Shown in pieces: positions 38,082 to 47,407 of a DNA stretch of 64,000 nt. The stretch is from Alcaligenes sp. SORT26 (GTDB lineage: Bacteria; Pseudomonadota; Gammaproteobacteria; Burkholderiales; Burkholderiaceae_B), in assembly GCF_017377875.1 (NCBI RefSeq), contig NZ_CP070975.1, positions 186,001 to 250,000 of the forward strand, given 5' to 3'. Position numbers and translations under genes: made by a program. The notes below the pieces were generated by a model. The model was not told the origin of the DNA. It did no database searches and saw only the letters and a program-made list of their open reading frames with translations. Numbering within the stretch: position 1 is the stretch's first letter; every line of letters starts with the position of its first letter.

Positions 38082-38518
38082 TGTCTTGCACCCGACTGAG
38101 TACCTGGGTCGGGCGGGGACGTAAGACGCTGATAGGCTTGTGCTTGTTAACCCTGGCAGCGTGTGCCACCCAGGGTTTCTCCTTCAAGGCCTCAGGTTTG
38201 AATGATCTGACTCTGGGCCAAAGTACTCGTGCTGATGCGGAACTGTCTTTGCAAGGCCGCCCGCATCAGGTCTACCGACAGCTCGATGGTAGTGAAATGG
38301 CCGTGTGGTTCCAGGGCACAACCCTGGCAACTGATGCGGTGTATTTCCGACAGGAACTGTGGCTTCAGTTCGATGCCCAGGGGCGTTTCCAGCAAGTGGT
38401 CAAACGCAGTCATATTCCTTCCATGTATCGCGAGCAGGCGCGTAGCGCCACCACCGGCTCGGTCACGATTGAGCACCCTGGCACGGACATGATCACCATC
38501 TTGCCGGTCAGCCACTAG
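38081..38518 (+). CDS. Small outer-membrane lipoprotein coupled to MCP gene
   Basis: 145 residues. A basic N-terminus is followed by a lipobox LTLAAC (Cys28, +2 Ala, predicting the outer membrane). The mature part has LNDLTLGQSTRADAELSLQG and a short beta-rich domain (VWFQGTTL, ELWLQFDAQGRFQQVV), recalling SmpA/OmlA (BamE)-like small lipoproteins, but I cannot confirm the family. The ATG shares one base with the MCP stop (TAATG), so translation is coupled. A second MCP starts 21 nt later. No known flagellar lipoprotein fits. A role in signal delivery to the MCP is inference. Confidence 0.8.
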   Translation: MSCTRLSTWVGRGRKTLIGLCLLTLAACATQGFSFKASGLNDLTLGQSTRADAELSLQGRPHQVYRQLDGSEMAVWFQGTTLATDAVYFRQELWLQFDAQGRFQQVVKRSHIPSMYREQARSATTGSVTIEHPGTDMITILPVSH

Positions 38519-38539
38519 AGTTTTCTTTGGATTTAGCCA

Positions 38540-40246
38540 ATGCTGGGTATTGAAAGCAGTCTTCCCTCCGCGTCTCGCGCGTCTAAACGTCGTTCCTCCA
38601 AATCGTTCCGCCCCAGTCTGAAGTCCGCTTCGGGCATGAAAATCAGCACCTTGCTGATGATTTGCATGGGCTTGTTCCTGGTATTGATTGTGGCCGTGGG
38701 TGGCCTGGCTGCGTACTACCTGCAACAAAGCGGCGATGCGCTGCGTACGATCAATCGTCAGGCGGATCGTTCGGTGCAGGTTCTGCAACTGAACAACAAT
38801 ATGATGGAAGCCCGTGTCAGCCTGATGAGCGCCGCGCGTTTTTATCAGGAAGCCGGTATTGATAACGACCCGAATCTGGTGCAAAACGCCGATAATGCGG
38901 TGATTATGGCGACCCAGAAGCTGGATGAGGTACGCAAGGCTTTTGCCGATATCCGTGCCAATATGCCCACCGAGCCAGAATTGCGTCGTCTGGCCATGGG
39001 GCTGGTCGCTTCCTATCAGGCGTATCTGGATGATGGCGTTGAGCCTATGGTCCAGGCCCTGGAAACCCGCGACTACAGCACGTTCTACTTTGTCAGCGAA
39101 GGGTTTGGGGTACTGCGTGCCGCCACCTTCCAGTTCCGTATTGAAGAGCTGAGCAAGTTTTACAATGATCTGGCAGACCAGTTGCTGGCGCAGGCTGAGC
39201 TGCAAACCAGTGTTGCCAATACAGTGATTGCGTTGGCTTTGGTGCTGGGCCTGATTATTATCGTCGCGCTGCGTCTGGTCCTGGGCCGTACCGCCTTGAC
39301 GCCATTACGTGAAGCAGGCGTGCATTTTGACCATATTGCCAATGGCGATCTGACCAAGAAGATTACGTACCGCTCGGCCAATGAAGTAGGCGTTCTGTAC
39401 GATGCCATGCGTCGCATGCAGCAAAGCCTGCAAGGGATTGTGCTGACGGTGCGCCAAGGTGTGGACGAGATTGCTTCGGGCTCTTCGCAAATTTTTGCGG
39501 GCAATACGGATCTGAGTTCCCGTACCGAACAGCAGGCAGCGGCCTTGCAGGAAACCGCCGCCAGTCTGGAAGAGCTGGCCAGCACTGTGCGCCAGAACGC
39601 GGACAATGCGCATCAGGCCGACCAACTGGCTCATAACGCCGCCAAGGTGGCTCGTCAGGGTGGGGAATCAGTCGGCGCGGTGGTCAACACCATGAACCAG
39701 ATTTCTGCCCGTTCGGGACAAGTGGCCGACATCGTCAATGTGATTGACGGCATTGCCTTCCAGACCAATATTCTGGCCTTGAATGCGGCGGTAGAAGCGG
39801 CGCGTGCCGGTGAACAGGGCAAGGGTTTTGCCGTGGTGGCCGGTGAAGTGCGCAGCTTGGCACAACGCAGCGCGCAAGCGGCCAAGGAAATCAAGGGTCT
39901 GATCGAAGCCTCGCAAAACGAAGTGCAGACCGGCACGCAGCAAGTTGCCAGTGCGGGCGATATCATTCAGGAAGTGGTGCGCGCCGTGAATAGCGTAACC
40001 ACCTTGATGAGCGAAATTTCCTCCGCCTCCCAGGAGCAAACTGCCGGTATCGAGCAGATTAATACGGCCGTGGCGCAAATGGATGCTGTGGTGCAGCAAA
40101 ACGCCTCCTTGGTGGAAGAAGCGGCCGCAGCGGCAGGCTCCTTGCAATCGCAGTCCGAGACCCTGGCGGAAGCTGTTTCCCAGTTCAAGGTTCAGGATGG
40201 CGATGTGATCGATATGGCGGAGCGCGACTACGAGCGTTTGCGTTAA
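38540..40246 (+). CDS. Methyl-accepting chemotaxis protein with N-terminal basic extension
   Basis: 568 residues. About 33 Ser/Arg/Lys-rich residues precede TM1 (about 36-60), unusual for MCPs; an alternative ATG at 38636 would remove them. A periplasmic helical domain (about 61-215, Tar-like) follows, with TM2 at about 220-240. Then HAMP ([20 protein letters not shown]) and the signalling domain with [20 protein letters not shown]. The C-terminus ERDYERLR has no tether pentapeptide. The ligand is unknown. Same apparent transcript as the two preceding genes. Confidence 0.9.
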   Translation: MLGIESSLPSASRASKRRSSKSFRPSLKSASGMKISTLLMICMGLFLVLIVAVGGLAAYYLQQSGDALRTINRQADRSVQVLQLNNNMMEARVSLMSAARFYQEAGIDNDPNLVQNADNAVIMATQKLDEVRKAFADIRANMPTEPELRRLAMGLVASYQAYLDDGVEPMVQALETRDYSTFYFVSEGFGVLRAATFQFRIEELSKFYNDLADQLLAQAELQTSVANTVIALALVLGLIIIVALRLVLGRTALTPLREAGVHFDHIANGDLTKKITYRSANEVGVLYDAMRRMQQSLQGIVLTVRQGVDEIASGSSQIFAGNTDLSSRTEQQAAALQETAASLEELASTVRQNADNAHQADQLAHNAAKVARQGGESVGAVVNTMNQISARSGQVADIVNVIDGIAFQTNILALNAAVEAARAGEQGKGFAVVAGEVRSLAQRSAQAAKEIKGLIEASQNEVQTGTQQVASAGDIIQEVVRAVNSVTTLMSEISSASQEQTAGIEQINTAVAQMDAVVQQNASLVEEAAAAAGSLQSQSETLAEAVSQFKVQDGDVIDMAERDYERLR

Positions 40247-40367
40247 GCTTTTTGGGGTCAAAAAAAGGCCCATGCCTATAGTTGAAATCCCCTAGAAAAA
40301 GGGGCTCGGCCTGGGTCATGCTGCATGGCACAATAATTCTATTGCCTAATAGCCAGCAGAGACGCTC

Positions 40368-42278
40368 ATGTCCTTCGCGATTCCCGGTGAATCCGTGGCC
40401 AAGACGGCGGTGCGCCAAAAGGCGCCCGGCATCTTGGCCTGGTTGATTGCTTACCCGCCTTTTGATCAGATGCAGAGGCAGCACTGCGATTACCTGATCG
40501 AACATAGCGAACTTCGGTTTTTTTCAGCCGAACAGGTGCTGTTTGAAGAGGGCGCGCGGGTCGATCAGCTCTACATTATTCGTCAGGGACAAGTCTGCGC
40601 TCAGGAGCAAGGCGAAACCCATGAATACGTAGAAGGCGACTTGCTGCCCGTGCGTGAACTGGTCTCCGGCCAGCCGCTGGGCAGTGCCTATACCGTTCAG
40701 GAAGATTGCTTTGCCCTGTGCGTGGCAGGCGAGGCGGTTGCCCATCTCCTGACTATTAGTGAACCTTTTCGGGACTACTGTCTGCGCGGCACCAGCAGCT
40801 TGCTGGCCTCGGTCTGGCGCAGTGCCCAACAAAGCGCCAGTGCCGATTTGGGCGCCAGCTATACGCTGGACATGAGCCTGCAGGCGCTGACAGAGCGTGG
40901 CTTGCTGAGCTGCTTGCCGGACTGCCCGGTCGAGCAGGCCGTCAAGGATATGCACGAACGTCAGGTCAGCAGCATGGTGGTGGTGAATCCCGATACGCAT
41001 CTGCTGGGTATCTTCACCTTGCGCGACTTGCGTCGTCTGGTGGCCGGGGGGCAATACGACCCCACCCAGGCCATGTCGCAAGTGATGACACCAGACCCGG
41101 TCTGGCTCAGCCCACAAGCTTCTGCCTTTGACGCTGCCTTGTTGATGGTGGAGCACCAGATCGGCCATATCTGCCTGGTTCAGGACCATAAGGTTGTGGG
41201 CATGGTGTCCGAGCGCGACGTGTTTTCCCTGCAGCGTGTGGATCTGGTGCACTTGTCGCGTGCTTTGCGCTGTGCACAGGACGTGTCGGTGCTGGTGCGT
41301 TTGCAATCGGATATCGGGCGGCTGGTGGATGCCATGCTGGCCCACGGAGCCCGTTCGGAACAACTGACGGCGGTGATTACCCGCCTGAACGATCACACCG
41401 TACAACGCACGATTGAGCTGACTTTGCCCGGTTCAGGTTTGGACGGTATCGAATTTTGCTGGTTGGCCTTTGGTAGCCAGGCCAGGGGCGAGCAAACTCG
41501 CCATACCGATCAGGACAATGGCATTTTGTTTCTAGCCAATTCGCCAGAGCAAACCAAGGCCTACCGTGCCTTGCTCCTGCCTTTCGCGCTCCGTGTGAAC
41601 GAGGCCCTGGATCGCTGTGGCATGGCCTGGTGTACGGGCAATATCATGGCGAGCAATCCAGAGTTATGCCTGTCCGAAGCCGAATGGCTGCATCGCTTCC
41701 AGATCATGATTGAACGGCCTGCGCCCGAGCAGTTGCTGGAGTCCACCATTTATTTTGATTGTCGCGCTATCTGGGGCCAGAGCAGCTTGCTGCAACGCAT
41801 GCAGCGTCGGGTTCTGGGAATGGTCAACGACAATCACGTCTTTCAGCGCATGCTGGCTCAAAGCACCTGTCAGACCCGTATTCCCAGCGGCAAGAAGCGC
41901 AGTCGCCTGGAAGCCCTGATGGGGCAGGGCGACGACAAGATTGATATTAAGAAACATGCCTTGGCACCGATGGTGGATGTCTTGCGTGTGCTGGCCCTGG
42001 CACATGGCTGTGAGCTGCCGTCCTCCCTGGATCGGCTGGCTGTCCTGACCCAACGGGGCGTCTTTACGGCCGAAGAGTCCGAGGGCCTGTGCGAGGCCTA
42101 TCGTTATTTGCAGTTGCTGCGCTTGCAGCACCATCAAACCCAGTTGCAACAAGGGCAAGAACCCAACAATCTGGTGCGCGTGAGTAGTTTGGGGGCATTG
42201 GATGCACGTGTGCTGCGTGAGGCCTTGTCCCAAGTGCGTCGTGCCCAACGTATTCTGGCTTTCCGGTATCGCTTATGA
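40368..42278 (+). CDS. cNMP-binding / CBS-pair / DUF294 nucleotidyltransferase-like protein
   Basis: 636 residues. A cyclic-nucleotide-binding-type domain (about 30-135; VDQLYIIRQGQV) is followed by two CBS motifs (about 175-295; SSMVVVNPDTHLLGIFTLRD, VGMVSERDV). The DUF294 putative nucleotidyltransferase domain (about 300-440) has GSQARGEQTRHTDQDNGIL, with Gly369-Ser370 and Asp381/Asp383 intact. A DUF294_C region ends the protein. Cytosolic signalling is likely but the substrate is unknown. The stop overlaps the next gene by 4 nt (ATGA); this pairing with a DnaQ-like exonuclease recurs in bacteria (from memory). No flagellar role is known. Confidence 0.88.
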   Translation: MSFAIPGESVAKTAVRQKAPGILAWLIAYPPFDQMQRQHCDYLIEHSELRFFSAEQVLFEEGARVDQLYIIRQGQVCAQEQGETHEYVEGDLLPVRELVSGQPLGSAYTVQEDCFALCVAGEAVAHLLTISEPFRDYCLRGTSSLLASVWRSAQQSASADLGASYTLDMSLQALTERGLLSCLPDCPVEQAVKDMHERQVSSMVVVNPDTHLLGIFTLRDLRRLVAGGQYDPTQAMSQVMTPDPVWLSPQASAFDAALLMVEHQIGHICLVQDHKVVGMVSERDVFSLQRVDLVHLSRALRCAQDVSVLVRLQSDIGRLVDAMLAHGARSEQLTAVITRLNDHTVQRTIELTLPGSGLDGIEFCWLAFGSQARGEQTRHTDQDNGILFLANSPEQTKAYRALLLPFALRVNEALDRCGMAWCTGNIMASNPELCLSEAEWLHRFQIMIERPAPEQLLESTIYFDCRAIWGQSSLLQRMQRRVLGMVNDNHVFQRMLAQSTCQTRIPSGKKRSRLEALMGQGDDKIDIKKHALAPMVDVLRVLALAHGCELPSSLDRLAVLTQRGVFTAEESEGLCEAYRYLQLLRLQHHQTQLQQGQEPNNLVRVSSLGALDARVLREALSQVRRAQRILAFRYRL

Positions 42279-42964
42279 AATTGCTTTCATGGCTTCCCTG
42301 GCGTCGAGCCTCTTTTGCCGCCCGCAGTCTGTCCTTGTCCTGGAGCGGGGTGGATGAGCTTTCCTTGGACGAAGCGGCCTTTACCGTACTGGATCTGGAA
42401 ACCAGTGGGCTGGAGCCCAAGCGACATCATATTGTCCAAATGGGGGCTGTCCGTCTGGAGAATGGCTCGATTGCCTTGGGCAATGTCTGGTCTGGGCTGG
42501 TCCATACCCAGGGTGAGCGCAGCCCGGAAAGTCTGCTGATTCACGAAATCAGCCCGCAGCAACAAGCCGAGGGAGAACCTTTGCCGCAATTGATGCGGGC
42601 ATTTGCACGCTATTCGGAAAACTCGGTGTGGGTTGCCTGGGATGCAGACTTTGATCTGGCTTTTCTGGATCGGGCCTGGCCGCAAGCGGGCCTGCAACAG
42701 GCACGTCCCCTGGCTCTGGATTTGGCCGAGCTGGCTGCCTGTGTCTTGCCAGAATGGCGGGGCCGCCGTCTGGGCCTGGATGATTGTTTGAAGTATTGTG
42801 GCCTGCCTGTCAGCGATCGTCATGACGCCTTGGGCGATGCCCTGGTCAGTGCGCAGTTAATGCAGTTGTTGATCGGGCGTGCCAAGCAAAAAGGGGTATT
42901 GACCATTGGGCAGGCCCGGCGTCTGATGCAGTCGCATAAGCAGCGACAGGCCAACGCCTTTTAA
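42275..42964 (+). CDS. DEDDh 3'-5' exonuclease (DnaQ-like)
   Basis: 229 residues. The exonuclease triad is visible: Asp40 and Glu42 (LDLETSGL), Asp127 (DADFDLAFL), then His183 and Asp188 (RHDALGDALVSAQ). This resembles the proofreading-subunit family but lacks polymerase-binding features. It overlaps the DUF294 gene by 4 nt, so the two are co-translated. At the 3' end it converges on fliR, and the two stop codons overlap (TTAA at 42961-42964). Substrate (DNA or RNA) unknown. Confidence 0.88.
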   Translation: MKLLSWLPWRRASFAARSLSLSWSGVDELSLDEAAFTVLDLETSGLEPKRHHIVQMGAVRLENGSIALGNVWSGLVHTQGERSPESLLIHEISPQQQAEGEPLPQLMRAFARYSENSVWVAWDADFDLAFLDRAWPQAGLQQARPLALDLAELAACVLPEWRGRRLGLDDCLKYCGLPVSDRHDALGDALVSAQLMQLLIGRAKQKGVLTIGQARRLMQSHKQRQANAF

Positions 42965-43746
42965 GAGCCTGCCAGCCCCAGAGCGACCCGCATCATGGCT
43001 TCGTAGCCAGAGTTGAAAAGCTGGGTCAGGAAGGGCGTGGTTTGGGGAATAACGACCGTCAGCAAGGTCAGGCCGATGGTTAGCGTAATCGGGAAACCCA
43101 CAGCAAAAATCGTCAATTGCTGGGCAGTGCGGTTCAAGATCCCGAAGGCCAGGTTAATGGTCAGCAGCACAATAATTAGCGGCAGGGCCAGCAACATGCC
43201 CGAGACCCATAATTCACTGCTCCAGTCCAGCAAGGCTCCCCACCCATTCACGTGTAAATCTGCTCCGATGGGCAGCACATGAAAGGTGCGGACCAGTACG
43301 CCCAGGAGCAGCAAGTGGCCGTTCAGGGCCAGAAAGGTCAGTACCGCAATGACGTTCAGAAGACGCGACAGCACAGCGGTATTCGCACCCGTCGCCGGGT
43401 CAAAAAAGGATGCAAAGGACAGGCCCATTTGCAGGCCGATGAATTCACCTGCGGTCTGTACTGCGGCAAATACGATACGCATGGTCAGGCCCAGCGCCAC
43501 CCCGATCAGCACTTGTTGCATGGCAATCAGCAAGGCTTCGTACGAGGCGGTAGGCAGATCGGGCAAGGGAGGCAGCGAGGGCGCCACAACCAGGGTCAGG
43601 ACAAAACCCAGACCGACTTTGGCGCGCTTGGGGATGGCTGATTCGCTGAAAAAAGGAACGGTCGCCAGCGTGGCCAGAATGCGGATGAAGGGCCACAAAA
43701 AAGCGTTTAGCCAGGCATAGAGCTGGGTAGAGTTCAGGTCTAGCAC
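42961..43746 (-). CDS. fliR: Flagellar export gate protein FliR
   Basis: 261 residues, six hydrophobic helices. Conserved FFSESAIPKRAKVGLG and EFIGLQMGLSFASFFDPATG are present. FliR joins FliP and FliQ in the export pore. Last gene of the fliL-R operon; the stop overlaps that of the convergent exonuclease gene. A 95-nt gap containing a CAAGGC/GCCTTG hairpin (43773-43789, no T tract) separates it from fliQ. Confidence 0.96.
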   Translation of the reverse strand: MLDLNSTQLYAWLNAFLWPFIRILATLATVPFFSESAIPKRAKVGLGFVLTLVVAPSLPPLPDLPTASYEALLIAMQQVLIGVALGLTMRIVFAAVQTAGEFIGLQMGLSFASFFDPATGANTAVLSRLLNVIAVLTFLALNGHLLLLGVLVRTFHVLPIGADLHVNGWGALLDWSSELWVSGMLLALPLIIVLLTINLAFGILNRTAQQLTIFAVGFPITLTIGLTLLTVVIPQTTPFLTQLFNSGYEAMMRVALGLAGS

Positions 43747-43841
43747 GGCAAGCTTAGAGCCTGTGCAGACGGCAAGGCGTGGTGCCTTGTTCGTCAGGTA
43801 TTTTCATACTCATGTGGGGCTCCTGGTTGTCGTAACGGGCC

Positions 43842-44111
43842 TTAGTTCACCAGCCCAGGAATTCCACGCAAGAGGCCCTGCATATAGTCGACCATATTGT
43901 TGATCAACCAGGGACCTAGCAGCACAACGGTAATCCCCATGGCCAGCAGCTTGGGGATGAAGGACAGGGTCATCTCGTTGATCTGGGTGGCCGCCTGAAA
44001 AATACTGATGCCCAGACCCACCACCAGCACCACAATCAACATGGGACCGGCCATGGACAGGGCCAGCTTCAGGGCGGTGTAAGTCATGGACATGACGGTT
44101 TCGGGAGTCAT
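43842..44111 (-). CDS. fliQ: Flagellar export gate protein FliQ
   Basis: 89 residues, two membrane helices with the conserved GLGISIFQAATQINEMTLSF loop. Standard length. Nine nt after fliP. Confidence 0.97.
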   Translation of the reverse strand: MTPETVMSMTYTALKLALSMAGPMLIVVLVVGLGISIFQAATQINEMTLSFIPKLLAMGITVVLLGPWLINNMVDYMQGLLRGIPGLVN

Positions 44112-44120
44112 GGCGGTCCT

Positions 44121-44888
44121 TTATTGGTAGAAGCTGCGTGCCAGTGAACCGAGCAGCAGATGCCAGCCATCGGCCAGCACAAACAGCATGAGCTTGAAGG
44201 GCAGCGAGATGGTCACCGGCGGGACCATCATCATCCCCAGAGACATCAGGACGCTGGCAATCACCAGGTCGATAATCAGAAAGGGGATAAAGATCGTGAA
44301 GCCAATCTGGAAGGCGGTTTTCAGTTCGCTGGTGACAAAGGCCGGGACCAGAACACGCAGGGGAACATCTTCCGGGGTTTCCAGTTCGGCCACGCCCGCC
44401 ATATCGCCAAACAATTTCAAATCTGCTTCACGCGTCTGGTGCAGCATGAAGGTCTTCAGGGGCTGGGCACCTTGCTCCAGTGCGGCCTCAAAACTGATCT
44501 TGTTTTCCGACAAGGGCTTGTAGGCGTCCTGATACACCTGATCCAACACGGGCGACATGACAAAGAAGGTCAGAAACAGGGCCAGGCCTACCAGCACGGT
44601 ATTCGGTGGTGCGGTTCCCGTGCCCATCGCATTGCGCAGCAGACCCAGCACGATAATGACGCGGGTAAAGCCGGTCATCATCAGCAAGGCTGCAGGCAGG
44701 AAGGACATCATGGTCAGCATGGCCAGCGTCTGGATGCTGAGCGACCACGTTTGCGAGCCATTGGGGCCCGCGGTGCTGGTGATGGCCGGAACGGCCTGAG
44801 ACCAGGCTTCGGCTGGCAAGAGCAGGCTGATCAGGGCCAGAAGCAGCAAGAGGCCGGTGCGCAGGGCAGGAGTGAAGGTTGCAGTCAT
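44121..44888 (-). CDS. fliP: Flagellar export gate protein FliP
   Basis: 255 residues with a cleavable signal ([10 protein letters not shown]). Signature segments include [53 protein letters not shown] and [23 protein letters not shown] 44888 starts the normal signal peptide; the frame continues upstream through fliO without conservation. Core of the FliPQR pore. Confidence 0.97.
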   Translation of the reverse strand: MTATFTPALRTGLLLLLALISLLLPAEAWSQAVPAITSTAGPNGSQTWSLSIQTLAMLTMMSFLPAALLMMTGFTRVIIVLGLLRNAMGTGTAPPNTVLVGLALFLTFFVMSPVLDQVYQDAYKPLSENKISFEAALEQGAQPLKTFMLHQTREADLKLFGDMAGVAELETPEDVPLRVLVPAFVTSELKTAFQIGFTIFIPFLIIDLVIASVLMSLGMMMVPPVTISLPFKLMLFVLADGWHLLLGSLARSFYQ

Positions 44889-44895
44889 GATGCGT

Positions 44896-45198
44896 TCAGC
44901 GCGGCGCGCGGTGCTGGTCCAGATGAGCCTGGAAGTCTGGCTCGGGCTCTGCAGGTGTTCTGGTATGCAGCAGGCTGATTTGCTGGGGGGTAATGCCAAT
45001 CAGAATTTCGCGATTATCAATCTGGATCAAGGCCACACTGCTGCGTGGCCCCAGGCGTTGATTGTCCAGAATCTTGATGCGTTGCTGGCTTTTGCTTTTC
45101 AGCAACCCGCCTCGGCGGGCGACCCAGGCTGCTGCCAGAATCAAGCCTACGACCAGCAGCAGGCTAAGCATGATTCTGACGAGCTGGGCTTGTTCCAT
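44896..45198 (-). CDS. fliO: Flagellar export accessory protein FliO
   Basis: 100 residues. One N-terminal membrane helix (about 8-27) and a short cytoplasmic domain with [20 protein letters not shown]. It stabilises FliP during gate assembly in other bacteria. Position between fliN and fliP and the family motif make this secure. Confidence 0.92.
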   Translation of the reverse strand: MEQAQLVRIMLSLLLVVGLILAAAWVARRGGLLKSKSQQRIKILDNQRLGPRSSVALIQIDNREILIGITPQQISLLHTRTPAEPEPDFQAHLDQHRAPR

Positions 45199-45201
45199 AG
45201 A

Positions 45202-45705
45202 TTAGCGGCGGCCGTTCAGACGCTGGATGCGATCCGATGGCGTCACGATGTCGGTCACGCGGATACCGTATTTATCGTCTACAACAACCACTTCGCCTTG
45301 GGCAATCAGGTAGCCGTTCACGTAAATATCCAGTGGTTCACCGGCCAGGCCGTCCAGTTCCACGACTGAGCCCTGGCCCAGTTGCAGAATGTTCTTGATG
45401 GTCAGGCGGGTACGGCCCAGTTCTACCGACAGTTGGACGGGGATGTCCATGATCATGTCGATATCGGTGGTGGCGTTGGCCTGGGCGTGCTCCATGGGAG
45501 GGAACAGATTGCTGGCCGGGCTGGGTTCGTGCACAGGTGTCGCTGCGCTTTGCTCGGCCAGAGCCGAGGCCCAGTCATCCTCCAGGGGCTGTTCCAGTCC
45601 TTGGGCTTGGGTGCTGCTTTGGCTGCCGGCCTGTTGCTCAGCCATCGCGGCTGCCCAGTCGTCCTCGGGTGCAGACCGGTCGTTAGGGTTGTGAGGGTCG
45701 CTCAT
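45202..45705 (-). CDS. fliN: Flagellar switch protein FliN with duplicated N-terminal motif
   Basis: 167 residues. The C-terminal SpoA domain (about 85-160; DIPVQLSVELGRTRLTIKNI, GEPLDIYVNGYLIAQGEVVV) forms the C-ring base. The N-terminal 75 residues are acidic and contain two copies of a short motif, EDDWAAAMAEQ (14-24) and EDDWASALAEQ (42-52). The start overlaps the fliM stop by 4 nt. Confidence 0.96.
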   Translation of the reverse strand: MSDPHNPNDRSAPEDDWAAAMAEQQAGSQSSTQAQGLEQPLEDDWASALAEQSAATPVHEPSPASNLFPPMEHAQANATTDIDMIMDIPVQLSVELGRTRLTIKNILQLGQGSVVELDGLAGEPLDIYVNGYLIAQGEVVVVDDKYGIRVTDIVTPSDRIQRLNGRR

Positions 45706-46709
45706 AGGGACTTACCTTTAGTCAAATCGCTGTCGTTGGTGGCCAAGATGTTTTCGACCCGCAGGGAGTAGCGGCCACCGGAGGTGCCGTAGTGGCATTC
45801 CAGAACCGGCACACCATCCACGTGGGCTTCGATAAGGGTGGGGATTTCAATCGGCAAGACATCATTGGCCTTGAGCTGGGTTAGCTCGGCAATAGTCATG
45901 TCGATATTGACGAAATTGGCAATCAGTTCGACCTCGGCGCTGCGCACTTGTCGTGACAGTTGCTGCGTCCAGCGCTGGTCAATGGCGTTGGTGCCTTTGT
46001 CCTGCAAGGGGCGGGTCAGCAGATCGCGCAGCGGCTCGATCATGGAGTAGGGCAGGCAAATATTCAGATTGCCGCCCTGAGCACCAAATTCAATATTGAA
46101 GGACGTGACCACCACAATGTCGTTGCTGCTGCTGATGCTGGCAAACTTGGTGTGCATCTCCGAGCGCATGTACTCCGCTTCTAGCGGGTAAATGGACTCC
46201 CAGGCACCGCAGTAGCTCTCCAGGGTCAGCGTCAGCAAACGCTGGATGATGCGTTGTTCGGTGGTGGTGAAATCGCGGCCTTCAACACGGGTGTTGTAGC
46301 GGCCATGACCACCAAACAGGCTGTCGATGATCAGAAACACCAGGTTCGGGTCGAAGGTAAACAGCGACACGCCACGCAAGGGCTTCAAGGCAACCATGTT
46401 CAGGTTGCTGGGCACCGGCAGGTTGCGCTCGAAGTCCGAGTATTTCTGAATGCGGATGGAGCCGACGGTAATGTCCGCGTTACGACGCATGAAGCTGAGC
46501 ATGGTCGAGCGCAAACGACGGGCAAAGCGCTCGTTGATCAGCTCCAGGGTCTGCATGCGGTGACGCACCACCCGGTCTGGCGAGGTCAGGTCATAGGCCC
46601 GTACACCCGACAGGTTCTCGTTCAAGGGCTTGGTGTCAGCGCCTTCGCCGGTAACACCGGCCAGCAGTGCATCGACTTCGTCTTGGGATAGGAAGCTCTG
46701 ATACGACAT
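45702..46709 (-). CDS. fliM: Flagellar switch protein FliM
   Basis: 335 residues. The CheY-binding peptide LSQDEVDALL is at residues 7-16. The CheC-like middle domain (GSIRIQKYSDFERNLPVPSN, SLFGGHGRY) and C-terminal SpoA domain follow. It couples CheY signals to motor direction. fliL ends directly upstream with no gap, and fliN overlaps downstream. Confidence 0.97.
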   Translation of the reverse strand: MSYQSFLSQDEVDALLAGVTGEGADTKPLNENLSGVRAYDLTSPDRVVRHRMQTLELINERFARRLRSTMLSFMRRNADITVGSIRIQKYSDFERNLPVPSNLNMVALKPLRGVSLFTFDPNLVFLIIDSLFGGHGRYNTRVEGRDFTTTEQRIIQRLLTLTLESYCGAWESIYPLEAEYMRSEMHTKFASISSSNDIVVVTSFNIEFGAQGGNLNICLPYSMIEPLRDLLTRPLQDKGTNAIDQRWTQQLSRQVRSAEVELIANFVNIDMTIAELTQLKANDVLPIEIPTLIEAHVDGVPVLECHYGTSGGRYSLRVENILATNDSDLTKGKSL

Positions 46710-47231
46710 TTATTGGATGACAAAGGCGGTGAACAGGACATCATTGATGTACGGTACAGCGGGGTTAGGCGCGTAGGGCTCTTTCAGGCCAGCGCTAAGC
46801 TGTGCAACCAAGGCTTGACGCCCTTCGGAAGTCTGGATGTAGGTGGGGCGCTGTTCAGCCAGGATCTTGAGCACACGATCCCGCACCATCGGCATGTATT
46901 CCAGCAACATGGCACGCGAGCCATCATCCTGAACACGCAAGGTGATGCCTACGTACAAAATCCGCGAGCGACCGTTCTCGTTCAGGGTGACGGTAAAGGG
47001 ATCAAGTGGCGCAAAAATAGGCTTGGCGCTGACTTTGACCACAGGAGGCTCGTCAGGGGCTTGAGCTGCTTCTACAGACTGGCCTTTTTCGGCCCAGGCC
47101 AACCAGGCAGGCGGGCTGCTTTGTTGCAAGGAGTAGTACAGCGTTGCGCCCACGCTAGCGGCGATAATAAACAGAACCAGCAGACCGGTTTTCATCAGGC
47201 GTGCAAGTTTGGTGGGTGCTTTTCGGGCCAT
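46710..47231 (-). CDS. fliL: Flagellar basal-body associated protein FliL
   Basis: 173 residues. A basic N-terminus, one membrane helix (about 13-33) and a periplasmic domain with PFTVTLNENGRSRILYVGIT and the C-terminal NDVLFTAFVIQ. It supports stator function. First gene of fliL-M-N-O-P-Q-R; about 175 bp separate it from the fliK end. Confidence 0.95.
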   Translation of the reverse strand: MARKAPTKLARLMKTGLLVLFIIAASVGATLYYSLQQSSPPAWLAWAEKGQSVEAAQAPDEPPVVKVSAKPIFAPLDPFTVTLNENGRSRILYVGITLRVQDDGSRAMLLEYMPMVRDRVLKILAEQRPTYIQTSEGRQALVAQLSAGLKEPYAPNPAVPYINDVLFTAFVIQ

Positions 47232-47407
47232 GTGATGTGAGCGATGTATTTTCTAGCGTATGACAAACAGACAAACGCATGTCTGGCCTGAGCCTGACTG
47301 CATGCCTGAGCTATTGTGCCGGAGGTCAGAGAGGACAGGCCCGGCGAATAGACGCTGCTTTTCGAGCTTAATCATGCTTTTTGCCGGGCTGTCTGTGGGA
47401 CTGTGAA

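Noticed and set aside
40286-40312. Hairpin CCCCT/AGGGG after the third MCP as a terminator
   Set aside because: Stem of about five bp and no T tract following; too weak to call.
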